Source of the DNA: Spirosoma endophyticum
GTDB lineage: Bacteria > Bacteroidota > Bacteroidia > Cytophagales > Spirosomataceae
Assembly (NCBI RefSeq): GCF_900112365.1
Contig: NZ_FOLQ01000003.1
Location: 186,001-250,000 of the forward strand
Reading direction: 5' to 3'
Length of the DNA stretch: 64,000 bases
Made by a program: the position numbers and the translations under genes. Positions 44,422 to 52,889 of this stretch are shown here, in pieces. Numbering within the stretch: position 1 is the stretch's first letter; every line of letters starts with the position of its first letter. The notes under the pieces were generated by a model, which was not told the origin of the DNA, did no database searches, and was given only the letters and a program-made list of their open reading frames with translations.

Positions 44422-47403
44422 CTATTTCAAAGCCTCAAATAGAATCTCCGCTGGATGTTTCGCTTTGCGGGATGTACCATCTTTAATCTGGTGACGGCAG
44501 GAGGTTCCGGGCGCGGCAATAATTACTTCGTCTGGCTGTTGACGTACTGTCGGGAATAAAACCAGTTCGCCTACTTTCATCGAAACGTCGTAGTGTTCAG
44601 CCTCATAACCGAATGATCCCGCCATACCGCAGCAACCGGATGGAATCAATTGCACCGTATAATTTTTAGGCAGTGACAACGCTTTCTTGCCGGGTACCTG
44701 CGACGAGACAGCCTTTTGCTGGCAGTGGCTGTGCAGCTTAACCATACGGCTTTCGTCGGTAAACTGATCCGGGTTGATACGTTTGGCATCCAGTTCACGG
44801 GCTATAAACTCCTCGAACGTCAGCGTATTTTCGGCAATGCGTCGGGCATCGGCCATCAATGATTCGCTAACCAAATCAGGGTATTCATCGCGGAAAGTTA
44901 GAATGGCCGATGGTTCCAGACCAACCAAAGGTGTTTCAGCAGTTACTACGTCTTTTAAGAGTTGAACGTTACGTTCAGCCAGTGTTTTGGCATATTTAAG
45001 CATGCCTTTTGATAGTGCTGCCCGGCCGCTCTCGCCATGTTCAGGAATCACTACGTTATAGCCCAGTCGCTCAAAAAGTTGGATCGCTTTCTGCCCAACT
45101 TCGACATCGTTGAAATTGGTAAATTCATCGCAGAAGAGAAGAATAGTGCATTGGGCAGAGGGCAGAGGGGAAGAAAGACCATGCACCTTGCTGCCTACCC
45201 CCTGCCTCCTGCCCTCTGCCCAACGCCGTAACGTCGTCTTCCCCATCAATGGCATGGTCCGATCGGGGTGAAAGCCGACCATACGGTTAGCAATCCGTCG
45301 GAGCGAGGGCGTTCCCAATATGCCATTCCAGGCCCAGGGAACAAGAGAAGCCAGACTCGACAGCCGGGCAAAATTCGCTATTAATCGAGATCGGATCGGA
45401 ACACCATTCGCGTCGTAATAATGTTGTAAGAACTCGGCTTTTAACTTGGCTACGTCTACGTTCGATGGGCATTCGCTCTTACAGGCTTTGCACGATAGAC
45501 ATAGATCATAAACGTCTTTAATTTCTTCATGGTCGAAACGGTTTTCTTTCGGTGACCGGGTTAACATCTCCCGCAGGATGTTTGCCCGTGCCCGCGTCGT
45601 GTCTTTCTCGTCGCGGGTAGCCATGTAGCTTGGACACATCGTTCCGCCCGAAGCCTCGGTCTTACGGCAATCACCTGAGCCATTGCACTGCTCAGCATGT
45701 TGCAGTACATTCTGATCTTTATACCGAAAATAGGTCTGAAACTCTGGTGTTCGCTGGCCCGCTTCATAGCGAAGAAACGTATCCATCGGGGGCGTTTCAA
45801 CAATTTTTCCGGGATTGAAAATGCCGTCTGGGTCCCAGGTATGCTTAATCTGCCGCATCAACTCGTAGTTATGCGTCCCCACCATTTGCGGGATAAACTC
45901 ACCCCGTAAGCGCCCGTCACCATGTTCTCCTGACAGCGAACCGTCATACTTCTTGACCAGTGTGGCAATTTCTTGGGCAATCATCCGGTATTGCTGGTGA
46001 CCTTCTTCTGTTTTAAGGTTGATGATTGGCCGCAAATGCAACTCTCCCGAACCCGCATGGGCGTAATGCACGGCATGCATGTTGTGAGCAGTAAGGATCT
46101 CATTGAAGTCACGAATAAATTCGGGCAGGTCAGCCACATCGACGGCGGTATCTTCAATAACGGCTACGGCTTTCGCATCGCCGGGGAGATTGCCCAGTAA
46201 GCCTAAACCCGCTTTCCGAAGCGTCCATATCTTCTTGGTATCTTCGCCAAACAGTAATGGGTAATGATAGCCCATACCGGCTGCCTGCATGTCGGCAATC
46301 ATCTCTGTCGCCAGCGCTTCAATCTCTGCTCGCGTATTACGTGATAGATCGACGACCAAAATAATCGGGAAATGATCCGTGGGTGTTTTCTGGACGAAAA
46401 AGCTGTTTTTACGTTGTTCAGGATTTGAGTCAGCGCGCTCCAGAATGATGTCGTCAATCAGTTCAACTGCGTAAGGCTTATATTTTAGGGCCACCAATGT
46501 TGCCCGTAGCGCTTCATCAATCGAATGGCAGTGTACACAAACCAGCCCGCCTTCTGTCGGCGGTAGTGGCACTAAATTCAATTTAATTTCGGTCAGGAAA
46601 CACAGCGTCCCTTCTGAACCCGCAATGAATTTCGCCACGTTAAATGGCTCTCCACCTGCCGTAAACGGTTCCATATCGAGCAACGCATCCAGCGCATAAC
46701 CCGTATTACGTCGTTCGATACTTTTCTTTGGAAAGTTGCGTCGAATTTCTTCCTGATTGGCTGGGTCGGATAAGATAGCATTTGTTTTAAGCAGAATTTT
46801 GTCGGCTAGCGTTGCCGATCCATTTTTGCGGCTCGCTTCACTAACTGATTTTGTATAATCCCAGCCACTCATAGAGCCAAATTCTACTTCAGAACCGTCA
46901 GCCAGCAATGCTTTAACGGCCAGTGTGTGTTCGCGCGTGGCGCGATAGACAACGGAATTTGAGCCGCAGGAGTTGTTCCCAACCATACCGCCGATCATGG
47001 CTCGATTGGCGGTCGAGGTTTCAGGACCAAAATACAGGCCGTAAGGTTTCAAAAACTGATTTAGCTCATCACGGATGACACCAGGCTGCACCCGTACCCA
47101 GCGCTCCTCCGGATTGATTTCCAGAATCCCCGTAAAATGCTTCGATACATCGACCACAATACCACTGCCAACTACCTGGCCTGCCAGTGATGTACCCGCT
47201 GTTCGTGGAATTAATGAGGTGTTCTGTAAGCGCGCAAAAGCAATCAGCGCCTTTAGGTCATCAAGCGTTTTGGGAATAGCTACGGCGGTGGGCATTTCCC
47301 GATAAGCGGATGCATCGGTTGCATATAAAGTTCGATACGTATCGTCGTAGAAAAGGTCGCCGGATAACTGACTGGCTAAATTCTTGAGAGGTTCTGCACT
47401 CAT
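44422..47403 (-). CDS. FAD-linked oxidase with Fe-S and CCG domains (D-2-hydroxyacid dehydrogenase type)
   Basis: A 993-residue fusion enzyme of the D-lactate/D-2-hydroxyglutarate dehydrogenase group (YdiJ-like). The FAD-binding domain has RTAGTSLAGQVVGSGIVVD and GNNSCGSNSVVYR. The C-terminal FAD oxidase domain includes SGEHGDGRLRGEF. The ferredoxin part has CNGSGDC...MCPSYMATRD and CLSCKACKSECPS (two 4Fe-4S sites). A CCG/HdrB-like domain follows, with SGCCGMAGSFGYE near the end. Electrons likely pass from the hydroxyacid through FAD and Fe-S to the quinone pool. About 24 codons (45151-45223) between the Fe-S and CCG domains come from a palindromic repeat inserted in frame. Confidence 0.93.
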   Translation of the reverse strand: MSAEPLKNLASQLSGDLFYDDTYRTLYATDASAYREMPTAVAIPKTLDDLKALIAFARLQNTSLIPRTAGTSLAGQVVGSGIVVDVSKHFTGILEINPEERWVRVQPGVIRDELNQFLKPYGLYFGPETSTANRAMIGGMVGNNSCGSNSVVYRATREHTLAVKALLADGSEVEFGSMSGWDYTKSVSEASRKNGSATLADKILLKTNAILSDPANQEEIRRNFPKKSIERRNTGYALDALLDMEPFTAGGEPFNVAKFIAGSEGTLCFLTEIKLNLVPLPPTEGGLVCVHCHSIDEALRATLVALKYKPYAVELIDDIILERADSNPEQRKNSFFVQKTPTDHFPIILVVDLSRNTRAEIEALATEMIADMQAAGMGYHYPLLFGEDTKKIWTLRKAGLGLLGNLPGDAKAVAVIEDTAVDVADLPEFIRDFNEILTAHNMHAVHYAHAGSGELHLRPIINLKTEEGHQQYRMIAQEIATLVKKYDGSLSGEHGDGRLRGEFIPQMVGTHNYELMRQIKHTWDPDGIFNPGKIVETPPMDTFLRYEAGQRTPEFQTYFRYKDQNVLQHAEQCNGSGDCRKTEASGGTMCPSYMATRDEKDTTRARANILREMLTRSPKENRFDHEEIKDVYDLCLSCKACKSECPSNVDVAKLKAEFLQHYYDANGVPIRSRLIANFARLSSLASLVPWAWNGILGTPSLRRIANRMVGFHPDRTMPLMGKTTLRRWAEGRRQGVGSKVHGLSSPLPSAQCTILLFCDEFTNFNDVEVGQKAIQLFERLGYNVVIPEHGESGRAALSKGMLKYAKTLAERNVQLLKDVVTAETPLVGLEPSAILTFRDEYPDLVSESLMADARRIAENTLTFEEFIARELDAKRINPDQFTDESRMVKLHSHCQQKAVSSQVPGKKALSLPKNYTVQLIPSGCCGMAGSFGYEAEHYDVSMKVGELVLFPTVRQQPDEVIIAAPGTSCRHQIKDGTSRKAKHPAEILFEALK
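45151..45223. repeat. Palindromic repeat inserted in frame in the FAD/Fe-S oxidase gene
   Basis: The arms TTGGGCAGAGGGCAG (45151-45165) and CTGCCCTCTGCCCAA (45209-45223) are exact reverse complements around a CCTGCC/GAGGGG-type centre. The host gene stays open and the block adds a basic/Gly/Ser loop (RQGVGSKVHG, SSPLPSAQC) between conserved domains. The GGGCAGAGG-like units resemble palindromic repeats dispersed in several bacterial genomes. Confidence 0.8.
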
Positions 47404-47885
47404 AAAGCATGTAGACTACTTATTGCTACGTAGTCTTTAGAAATAGAGAGACAAAAATAGGTGTAAATACTACAATTTTTTTGACAGACGACTTAAAAAA
47501 TGCATAAACTCTTATATTGGAAAAATCATAAATAAGTAGAAGAAGATCATAGCATAATAGCTTGACAGATAATAATAAATCACCTTGTAATTGTTGTTCC
47601 ATGTCGGAATAATTCATTTTGACATAACTTATTTAAGAAATATTATGATACGATTTTGATGCTAAGTGCCCCAATTTTAACCTGACACCTCTTGTATTTT
47701 GATTATAACATGATGTAATTCGCCGAATGGTTCAAGTTTACTTTCTATAATTTCTGGTCATTTTTCTAAAATAGAGGCTCATAACGCAAACTATGGTGCC
47801 TCTATACTAGTTTAAAAGCGACAAAATACAGGGGCTAATCTTTAACCAGACAATTATTAAATAGCTAAATTTTTACTGCAAACCT
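47404..47885. other. Divergent intergenic region between the oxidase and the susC-like gene
   Basis: 482 bases, strongly AT-rich. It should hold the promoters of both divergent genes. I find no TAnnTTTG with a well-placed TTG, so none is called. An open frame at 47426-47617 (minus) is hydrophobic, has no clear start signal, and I consider it chance. Confidence 0.5.
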
Positions 47886-50800
47886 ATGATGGACAAATCC
47901 TACAAAATGAACCGCTTCGGTGGCTACGTAGGTCAGATTGGGAGTTCCCAATCCCAGTCATTCGGGCGGAAAGCTCTGTTCGGCTTTCTGACGATGCTGA
48001 CAATGCTGCTGGTCAATTCGGTAGCGTGGGCACAAGGCACTACTGTAACAGGTAAAGTAACAGATCCAACCGGATCAGTCCTGCCAGGTGTGAGTGTGCA
48101 AATTAAAGGTACTCAGCGAGGAACGAACACGGATGCTGACGGAAAGTATTCGCTGACCAACGTTCCGGCTAATGCAACGTTGGTTCTTAGTTTTATTGGT
48201 TATACTTCGCAGGAAGTAGCTGTAGGCAATCGTTCTGTGGTAGACGTCAAATTGGCTGATGACACAAAGGCACTCGAAGAAGTAGTGGTTGTGGGCTATG
48301 GTACGGCCAAGCGGAAGGATCTGACTGGTTCTGTGGCGCAGGTGTCATCCAAAGATTTCAACCCGGGAATCAACCCCAACCCATTACAAGCCATTCAGGG
48401 TAAAGTAGCGGGTCTGGTCATTACAACTCCTTCGGGCGATCCTAACCAGCAGCCAACTGTTCGTCTGAGGGGTTATACTTCGCTGGCTGGTGGTTCTGAA
48501 CCGCTTTACGTAGTTGACGGTATGATTGGTGTACCTATCAGCCAGGTGAATCCGAATGATATTGAGTCGATGGATGTGTTAAAAGATGCATCAGCGGCTG
48601 CCATCTATGGTTCGCGGGCTGCAAACGGGGTAATTATCGTTACGACCAAGCGTGGTAAGTCAGGCCAGTCTACGGTTACGTTCAACAACTATGTAGGGAT
48701 CGAAACCATTTCGAAACGACTTGACCTGCTTGATGGACCCAGCTACATTAACGCGGTAACCCAAATCAAAGGGGCTTCGGCTCTGAGTGACCAGCAGCGT
48801 TTCCCGAAAGATGCCAACGGTAACTACTACAATACCAACTGGATTGACCAGGTTACGCGTACAGCGATTACAAACAATCACAATATCGCTGTATCGGGTG
48901 GTTCGCAGTCGTTTAGTTACCGTGGATCGGTTGACTACCTCAACCAGCAGGGTATCGTTAAAAATACTGGTTTTAACCGTATTATCGGTCGCGTCAACCT
49001 AGACCAGAAAGCGCTGGACAATCGTCTGAACGTTCAGTATAATCTGCAATACACGCGCACGAATCAGCTCTTTTCTGACAATGGTATTCTGCGTCGTGCG
49101 GCTCAGTTCCTGCCTACGCTACCCGTTCGGTACACAGACCCGACTAGTTTGACTAACAATCTTGGTGGCTATGCCGAAGTAGGTGGTGCGTTTGATTTGA
49201 ATAACCCGGTTGCCATGCAGGAGAACGCAACCAACAATGGTACGCGTAATACCGCCATCCTGGGGACTAATCTTCGCTACGAAATCATCGATGGTCTGAC
49301 ATTTGGGGTGAACGCTCAGTTACAGAGTGATCAAACCAACAATAACTACGTAACGAACCCTGCTGTTAAAGCCTATGCTGGTAACAATGGCCGGGCTGAG
49401 CGTCGTCAGTACAACACGTTGAACCAACTACTTGAAACGACGCTTACTTATAACCGGAACCTCGGTACAACCAGTAATTTATCGGTACTGGGCGGCTATT
49501 CGTTTCAGCAATTAGACAATGATGGATTTGCCGCTGCGAACAGCGCGTTTGTAACGACAGCAACTGGCTTCAACAACTTAGGTTTAGGAAGCGGTACGTT
49601 GATCTACCCAAGTAATACCTTTGCTAACTCGTACAGAAACCAGAGCAAGCTGATCTCTTTCTTTGGTCGGGCAACGGTTAATTTGGTCGACAGGTACAAC
49701 GTAACAGCTACAGTGCGTCGGGATGGTAGCTCTAAATTTGGAGCAAACAACAAATGGGGTGTATTCCCCTCCATCGCTGCTGGCTGGAACATTACGAATG
49801 AGTCGTTCTTTCCCAAGTCAAACGTGCTGAACTTCCTGAAGTTACGGGCGGGCTGGGGCCAAACCGGAAACTCTGAAGGGATCAACCCATATACATCAAC
49901 TCAGCTGTACGGTCAGAAAGGTACGTACTATGATGGAACTGTAGGAGACTTCCTGCCAGGTTATGGTATCACGCAGAACGCTAACCCTAACCTGAGATGG
50001 GAAGTAGTAGGGCAAACAAACGTAGGGATCGACTTCCAGATGTTTAGCAACCGCTTTTCGGGATCGATTGAATATTATAATAAGCTGACAAACGATATGC
50101 TTTATAATATCAACGTACCAGCGGATGGCATAAACTACTTTGCCAATACTATTCTGGCTAACATCGGTAGTATGCGCAACAGCGGATTCGAGATTTCGTT
50201 TGGTGGAGACATTATCAAAAAAGGTGGCTTCAGCTGGAATGCCCGCATCGTAGGATCTTACAACAAGAACAGAATTGTGTCGCTATCGAACGACCAGTTC
50301 AATATTGGTCAGGTACGATTCAATCCGTTTAGTGGTAGGGGTTTGTCTGATGTGTATGCGTCGATCCTGACAGTAGGACGTCCATTAGGGGAATTCAACA
50401 ACGTACCGACCTTTGCTGGTAATTACAATTCGGACGGTCAGCCACTATTACGGCCAGCCTCGGGGGATACACCAACGCCAAGCGTAGCGCTGGCTGATGC
50501 CGCTGCCGCTATTACCGCTGGTAACCCGATCAATCAGGGTAATCCACAGCCATTTCTGAATGGTTCGTTTATCAATACGTTCCGGTATAAGAACTTTGAT
50601 CTGAACTTCCTGTTACGTGGTGTATTTGGTAACAAAATTCTGAACAATACCCGTTCGAACTATATGATCCCAGGATCTATTCTGGAGACCAACATGCTAC
50701 GTGATGTAACGACGCTACCAAATAACTATGGTGTTAACGTCTTGTCAACGAACTGGATTGAGAGTGGTACGTTTGTGCGTTTGAACAACTGGCAGATTGG

Positions 50801-51095
50801 CTACAATGTACCCGTCAAACCGAATAAGTATTTCTCTGGCGCCCGGGTTTATGCAGGAGGTAACAATTTGTTTGTAATTACAGCCTATAAAGGCATCGAT
50901 CCTGAATTACAGGCATCTGGAAGCTTACCCTCAAACAACACGAACGGATTGGTATCGAACCCAGCCTCAAATGGTGTAACGACGGGGAACCTGCCAATCG
51001 GCCAGGCACCTAATCCAGTAGGTTTGGATGACGCAAATGCAGGTTTCTATCCAAAAACGCGTACGTTCCAGTTAGGTTTGAATCTGACGTTCTAA
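47886..51095 (+). CDS. SusC/RagA-family TonB-linked outer-membrane protein
   Basis: A 1,069-residue SusC-type transporter. It has an unusually long N-terminus (about 38 residues before a hydrophobic signal FGFLTMLTMLLVNSVAWAQ). A carboxypeptidase-like domain (VTGKVTDPTGSVLPGVSVQIKG) and the SusC marker LEEVVVVGYGTAKRKDLTGS at the plug junction follow. The plug has YVVDGMIGVPISQVNPNDI and DASAAAIYGSRAANGVIIVTTK. The barrel ends with the aromatic FQLGLNLTF. With the SusD-like partner 103 bases downstream it would import a bulky substrate. No carbohydrate-active enzyme gene is beside it, so the substrate may not be a classic polysaccharide. Confidence 0.96.
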   Translation: MMDKSYKMNRFGGYVGQIGSSQSQSFGRKALFGFLTMLTMLLVNSVAWAQGTTVTGKVTDPTGSVLPGVSVQIKGTQRGTNTDADGKYSLTNVPANATLVLSFIGYTSQEVAVGNRSVVDVKLADDTKALEEVVVVGYGTAKRKDLTGSVAQVSSKDFNPGINPNPLQAIQGKVAGLVITTPSGDPNQQPTVRLRGYTSLAGGSEPLYVVDGMIGVPISQVNPNDIESMDVLKDASAAAIYGSRAANGVIIVTTKRGKSGQSTVTFNNYVGIETISKRLDLLDGPSYINAVTQIKGASALSDQQRFPKDANGNYYNTNWIDQVTRTAITNNHNIAVSGGSQSFSYRGSVDYLNQQGIVKNTGFNRIIGRVNLDQKALDNRLNVQYNLQYTRTNQLFSDNGILRRAAQFLPTLPVRYTDPTSLTNNLGGYAEVGGAFDLNNPVAMQENATNNGTRNTAILGTNLRYEIIDGLTFGVNAQLQSDQTNNNYVTNPAVKAYAGNNGRAERRQYNTLNQLLETTLTYNRNLGTTSNLSVLGGYSFQQLDNDGFAAANSAFVTTATGFNNLGLGSGTLIYPSNTFANSYRNQSKLISFFGRATVNLVDRYNVTATVRRDGSSKFGANNKWGVFPSIAAGWNITNESFFPKSNVLNFLKLRAGWGQTGNSEGINPYTSTQLYGQKGTYYDGTVGDFLPGYGITQNANPNLRWEVVGQTNVGIDFQMFSNRFSGSIEYYNKLTNDMLYNINVPADGINYFANTILANIGSMRNSGFEISFGGDIIKKGGFSWNARIVGSYNKNRIVSLSNDQFNIGQVRFNPFSGRGLSDVYASILTVGRPLGEFNNVPTFAGNYNSDGQPLLRPASGDTPTPSVALADAAAAITAGNPINQGNPQPFLNGSFINTFRYKNFDLNFLLRGVFGNKILNNTRSNYMIPGSILETNMLRDVTTLPNNYGVNVLSTNWIESGTFVRLNNWQIGYNVPVKPNKYFSGARVYAGGNNLFVITAYKGIDPELQASGSLPSNNTNGLVSNPASNGVTTGNLPIGQAPNPVGLDDANAGFYPKTRTFQLGLNLTF

Positions 51096-51101
51096 GGCTA
51101 G

Positions 51102-51147
51102 GCATTCACAAACCGAGAAAATTAATAGGTACTTGGTTTGTGAATGC
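51102..51147 (+). terminator. Hairpin between susC-like and susD-like genes
   Basis: A perfect 13-bp stem (GCATTCACAAACC, 51102-51114, with 51135-51147) and a 20-base loop, followed by no T-run. It is placed right after the susC-like stop. I read it as an attenuating or mRNA-stabilising hairpin that lets the two genes be expressed at different levels, rather than as a full terminator. Confidence 0.5.
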
Positions 51148-51198
51148 TTCGTTAGAATCTTATGAACAAAGTGCTATAAAGATCTAATTCAAAAAGAA

Positions 51199-52686
51199 AT
51201 GAAAACTATTAGTATAAAAGTCATGATGGGCTGCGCAGCGTTGCTACTAGCTGGGCAATCCTGTACAGACTTGACCGAAAAAACGTTTGATGTACTGCCT
51301 ACATCAGGAGATTTCGGCTCTACACAGGCTCAGCGGGATGCCTTGATTGGGCCGCTCTACAATGGTCTTGGTGATTATTGGAGCAACATGACCGACTTGA
51401 ACACAACGACAGATGAACAAATCGTGCCTACCCGTGGGGGCGACTGGAAAGATGGCGACAAGTGGGTTCGCTACTATACCCATACGTGGGACCCTGTTAC
51501 GGATAACAGCGTGTTTAATGATCGCTGGAACTGGTGCTACAACAATATTACGGCTATTAACCAACAGTTAGGAAAGCTTACTGATGCCACTGGTATCGCT
51601 GAGTTGAAAACGTTGCGGGCATTTTTCCACTACCAGGCAATGGACCTGTTTGGTAATGTTATCATTGCTAACCAGTTGGGCGGAGCTTCGCCACAGCAGA
51701 GTACGCGTGCTCAGGTATTTTCCTTTGTTGAAAAGGAATTGCTGGATAATCGCGCAACGTTGTCAAGTACAGTAGGGGGACCCAATTACGGCCGTATGAA
51801 TAAGTACGTATCGGATATGATCCTGGCTAAACTGTATTTGAACGCGCAAGTGTATACGGGTACTCCACGCTGGAGGGATGCCGTTACTCGCCTGGATACG
51901 ATCATTAACTCAGGTAAGTTCACACTGGCTTCTGATTTCCTGAGCAACTTTACGACGCAGAACCAGGGTTCTCCAGAAACTATTCTGGCTACGCCGTTCA
52001 GCAGTACTAAACGTACAGGATTTCGCCCACAAATGTCGACACTTCACTATTTACATTCGTTGACGTATAATCTTGGACAGCAACCCTGGAATGGATTTTG
52101 TGCCGTGACCGAGTTCTATAACTCATTTGACGACAAAGATGCCCGTAAGAAAATGTGGCTTGTTGGGCCTCAATACAAAGCGGACGGCACTCCTTTAATT
52201 GATGATTCGCAGCCTGTGGTGCTTAATCCCGACGTGACAACCCTCTCCTACACGGCAGGTTATGTCGGTCGGTCGGCAGGTGCCCGTAGCGCAAAATATC
52301 AAATTCAGCGGAACAATTTTACTACGGACTCGTGGCAGGACAATGATTTCATCATCTACCGCTTGGGCGATGCTTACCTGATGCGGGCTGAAGCTAACCT
52401 GCGTCTTGGCAATGTAGCAACTGCCGTTACGGATGCTAACATCATTCGGGCTCGTGCTGGTATGACTGCTTACACAGCGACTACACTTACACTGAATGAA
52501 ATGCTGGCTGAACGGGGTCGCGAGCTAGCCTGGGAAATGCACCGTCGGCAAGACCTTATCCGATTCGGTCAGTACACGAAGGCATGGCGTCTGAAAGGTG
52601 CTTCGCAGGACTATCGGACACTGTTTCCAATTCCGAGAGATCAGATATCACTTAACCCAAACCTGAAGCAAAATCCTGGGTATTGA
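51199..52686 (+). CDS. SusD/RagB-family surface lipoprotein
   Basis: A 495-residue partner of the SusC-like transporter. It has a lipoprotein signal (MGCAALLLAGQSCTD), the N-terminal SusD-like region (RWNWCYNNITAINQQLGKL, AFFHYQAMDLFGNVIIA) and the C-terminal block with DFIIYRLGDAYLMRAEANLRLG and MLAERGRELAWEMHRRQDLIRFG, both typical of RagB/SusD. It closes as a lid over the SusC-like barrel. A strong terminator follows, so the susCD pair forms one unit, separate from the lipoprotein genes downstream. Confidence 0.96.
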   Translation: MKTISIKVMMGCAALLLAGQSCTDLTEKTFDVLPTSGDFGSTQAQRDALIGPLYNGLGDYWSNMTDLNTTTDEQIVPTRGGDWKDGDKWVRYYTHTWDPVTDNSVFNDRWNWCYNNITAINQQLGKLTDATGIAELKTLRAFFHYQAMDLFGNVIIANQLGGASPQQSTRAQVFSFVEKELLDNRATLSSTVGGPNYGRMNKYVSDMILAKLYLNAQVYTGTPRWRDAVTRLDTIINSGKFTLASDFLSNFTTQNQGSPETILATPFSSTKRTGFRPQMSTLHYLHSLTYNLGQQPWNGFCAVTEFYNSFDDKDARKKMWLVGPQYKADGTPLIDDSQPVVLNPDVTTLSYTAGYVGRSAGARSAKYQIQRNNFTTDSWQDNDFIIYRLGDAYLMRAEANLRLGNVATAVTDANIIRARAGMTAYTATTLTLNEMLAERGRELAWEMHRRQDLIRFGQYTKAWRLKGASQDYRTLFPIPRDQISLNPNLKQNPGY

Positions 52687-52703
52687 TTCATCGGATTTTA
52701 ATT

Positions 52704-52735
52704 AAAAAAGCAAGCTCTACAGGGCTTGCTTTTTT
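52704..52735 (+). terminator. Terminator behind the susCD pair
   Basis: A 12-bp perfect stem (AAAAAAGCAAGC, 52704-52715, with 52724-52735) and an 8-base loop, ending in a run of six T. It lies 18 bases past the susD-like stop. Confidence 0.9.
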
Positions 52736-52800
52736 AGTTTACAGGCTGATTAAAAGCTTATTAATTAGCAAAAAAGGACTAAATGATGTAGATGATTCGT

Positions 52801-52808
52801 TATATTTG
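52801..52808 (+). promoter_or_regulatory. Probable -7 promoter box for the first ASPIC/UnbV gene
   Basis: TATATTTG matches TAnnTTTG exactly, about 80 bases before the ATG at 52890 and after the susCD terminator. No TTG is seen at -33, so the call rests on the -7 box. Confidence 0.4.
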
Positions 52809-52889
52809 TAGTCCCTTATCGATTGAGGCTTCCTGAATGCTCCGTTTGCTTTCGCTTCAATATAGTTTGTTTCTCATCTACTTGTGCTA

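Noticed and set aside
47426..47617. 63-codon hydrophobic frame in the oxidase-susC intergenic region
   Set aside because: AT-rich chance frame without promoter box, plausible start context or recognisable sequence.
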